Assembly (NCBI GenBank): GCA_947585865.1
Contig: CANPXH010000019.1
Span: forward strand, 1 to 39,880
Origin: an uncultured Clostridia bacterium
GTDB lineage: Bacteria > Bacillota > Clostridia > Lachnospirales > CAG-274
Length of the DNA stretch: 39,880 nucleotides
Direction of reading: 5' to 3'
Position 1 is the first letter of the stretch; every line of letters begins with the position of its first letter. Positions 38,636 to 39,880 of this stretch are shown here, one piece after another. The position numbers and the translations under genes are program-made. The notes under the pieces were generated by a model. It was not told the origin of the DNA, did no database searches, and saw only the letters and a program-made list of their open reading frames with translations.

Positions 38636-38761
38636 AAAATTATGCCCGATATAAAAAACTTTGAAACCATATGTATTCAATAGGGTTTGCAAAATTTGTC
38701 TATTTTTTTTGTAAAAAAAATGTAACATTATTTCCGATGTAAAAAAATAAAGGAAATCAAT
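38636..38761. other. AT-rich stretch between the DnaA boxes and the hpf promoter
   Basis: No gene is seen. The sequence is rich in A and T tracts, which is what an unwinding element beside DnaA boxes would look like, though it may equally be an ordinary AT-rich promoter region. Confidence 0.45.
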
Positions 38762-38789
38762 TTGTAATACAGAATTATAAAAGTATAAT
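38762..38789 (+). promoter_or_regulatory. Promoter of hpf
   Basis: TTGTAA, 16 bases, TATAAT. The leader of about 90 bases contains a perfect seven-bp hairpin (38826-38832 with 38837-38843, loop GTGT). Confidence 0.7.
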
Positions 38790-38886
38790 ACGAAATCATA
38801 CAGGGCGGCAGTTATTATATGAGCGGCTGTATGTGTATACAGCTGAGGTCAGCCGACCGGGATTTTAAAACAAAGGAGTGGATTTT

Positions 38887-39432
38887 ATGCGTTATTCATT
38901 TATCGGTAAAAATGTGGATGTGACTGAAAATTTTCAAAATAAGATCATTGCCAAGATAGACAGAGTTGCTAAACTTTTCCCCGCAGACTCTGAGGCAAAC
39001 GTTATACTCAGCGATGTAAAGCTTGACAAGAAAGTGGATGTTACCGTAAACCTTCCGAATAAGAGGATCATTAAGGCCGAGGTTGTCAGCGACGACCTTA
39101 TGGCCGCTGTCGATGAGGCTGTGGATATACTTGAAAGACAAATGGTCAAGTATAAGAACAAGCTTAACGATAAGGCTAAAAGAAGCACAGCTTTTGCCGA
39201 TGAACTCAATGCCATTGCCTTCGCCGATGATGAATACGATGAGGATGACGATATCAAGATCGTTAAGAATAAAAGATTTTTCGTTAAGCCTATGGATGCT
39301 GAGGAGGCTTGCATGGAGATGGAAATGATGGGTCATAGCTTCTTCGTTTTCAGAGATGCTTCTACCGATGAGATTTGCGTTGTGTATAAGAGAAAAGACG
39401 GCGCTTACGGACTTATCGAACCTGAATATTGA
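38887..39432 (+). CDS. hpf: Ribosome hibernation promoting factor, long form
   Basis: A 181-residue protein that binds the 30S subunit and joins 70S ribosomes into inactive 100S dimers in slow growth. The N-terminal domain (about 1-100) has MRYSFIGKNVDVTENFQNK and the C-terminal domain (about 125-181) has KNKRFFVKPMDAEEACMEMEMMGHSFFVF and VVYKRKDGAYGLIEPEY parts, the dimerisation module of the long type. An acidic linker (DDEYDEDDD) joins them. I chose the ATG at 38887, eight bases after AAAGGAG; the frame is open from a GTG at 38878 that overlaps that site. It is a single gene with promoter and terminator. Upstream lies the DnaA-box cluster. Confidence 0.96.
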   Translation: MRYSFIGKNVDVTENFQNKIIAKIDRVAKLFPADSEANVILSDVKLDKKVDVTVNLPNKRIIKAEVVSDDLMAAVDEAVDILERQMVKYKNKLNDKAKRSTAFADELNAIAFADDEYDEDDDIKIVKNKRFFVKPMDAEEACMEMEMMGHSFFVFRDASTDEICVVYKRKDGAYGLIEPEY

Positions 39433-39447
39433 TATTTGGATTGTTAT

Positions 39448-39472
39448 GGGGCTGCATGGCAGCCCCTTTTTT
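39448..39472 (+). terminator. Terminator of hpf
   Basis: GGGGCTGC (39448-39455), loop ATG, GCAGCCCC (39459-39466), then six T residues. Confidence 0.93.
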
Positions 39473-39546
39473 GCGAAAAAGGGGCCAAAAACATTTATTA
39501 CTTTTAACTTTGTTATTTCCATATTTACAATATAAATTTTGTTTAT

Positions 39547-39860
39547 CTTACTTTAAAAAGTAAGCAAATTTTTATGTACTTTTTTGCGAAAAAAGTACCA
39601 AAAACGTTCAGCACTTTCGGCTTTGCCGAAAGCCGGCCTTCGGCCGTCGGATAAGTCTTTCCGTGCAATGGGAACCTTCCGATGGTTCCCACACCCCGGT
39701 TGCTTGGGCGAGCAGTATCACGAAGTGATACGACCAGCCCTCCGAACGGCTTTTGGGGTACAAATATAATCTATTTTTGTAACTTCTGACCCCAAAAGAA
39801 ACAGGGCTTCTGCCTGACCACTATTGCGGTCGGCAGAAGGAGAAACTTCTCAAAGAAGTT
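39547..39860. repeat. Chain of perfect inverted repeats, non-coding
   Basis: At least seven hairpins follow one another: CTTACTTT/AAAGTAAG (39547-39564), GTACTTTTTT/AAAAAAGTAC (39576-39598), CTTTCGGC/GCCGAAAG (39614-39632) followed by a GGCC/GGCC hairpin, GGGAACC/GGTTCCC (39670-39690), GTATCAC/GTGATAC (39715-39731), CTTTTGGGGT/ACCCCAAAAG (39750-39798), CTTCTGCC/GGCAGAAG (39807-39839) and AACTTCT/AGAAGTT (39844-39860). A 61-codon frame inside lacks a ribosome binding site. The rest of the window to 39880 holds no gene. Confidence 0.75.
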
Positions 39861-39880
39861 ACTTATAAAACAGATATGAA

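Noticed and set aside
39584..39769. A 61-codon frame in the hairpin chain
   Set aside because: No ribosome binding site, and it spans several perfect palindromes; such frames in repeats are usually spurious.

Overview
The window looks like a chromosomal segment of a low-to-moderate GC, Gram-positive anaerobe of the class Clostridia. The evidence is the genes themselves: SLH-domain and sortase-type surface proteins, many lipoproteins with short lipoboxes, strong AGGAGG ribosome binding sites, TTGACA/TATAAT promoters, long HPF, class 1B PyrK/PyrD, TrpXYZ-type transporter, YARHG and DUF6472-like proteins, and heavy use of ATA, AGA and AGG codons. I cannot name the genus. No phage, transposase, CRISPR array or defence locus is visible.

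Layout, left to right. 1-210: tRNA-Thr (5' base cut by the window edge), tRNA-Met and a terminator. 212-2391: the cell-wall operon ddl-murI on the minus strand, behind a hairpin-rich repeat. 2522-6279: MATE exporter, tRNA-Ser, a kinase-like phosphotransferase and a split chromate transporter pair, all minus. 6373-7783: a VTC-domain polyphosphate polymerase and a DUF4956 membrane protein. 7938-9784: an exported amidase, a double-YARHG lipoprotein and a 59-residue cysteine-containing protein. 10242-17366: a 2374-residue cell-wall adhesin with stacked DUF11-like domains, a Thr stalk of about 450 residues and a TPRTG sorting signal. 17624-20884: rplM-rpsI and rplJ-rplL, each with a structured leader and attenuator, flanking a DUF975-like membrane protein. 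20887-23313: two SseB paralogues and a nitronate monooxygenase-like flavoprotein. 23333-28817: a probable seven-gene transcription unit, first NusG_II/Gx transporter/ApbE (a possible extracytoplasmic flavin or electron-transfer module), then purine salvage (punA, mtaD), ybaK and an AEC carrier. 29420-35220: an orphan solute-binding lipoprotein, pyrK-pyrD, a small lipoprotein and an Ig/SLH surface protein. 35362-38378: TrpXYZ-like ABC transporter with a small trailing gene. 38526-38635: a cluster of four perfect DnaA boxes. 38887-39432: hpf. 39547-39860: a chain of perfect inverted repeats.

The most notable observations are the DnaA-box cluster in a 580-bp gap between trpX and hpf, far from any visible dnaA; the giant Thr-stalk adhesin with internally duplicated DNA; the three-gene set resembling EetA/EetB/FmnB of flavin-based extracellular electron transfer; the VTC/DUF4956 pair; and several structured mRNA leaders (rplJ with a duplicated terminator arm, rplM, pyrK with a three-way junction, and the adhesin with a possible pseudoknot). 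All assignments were made by reading the sequence; no database search or folding program was run.
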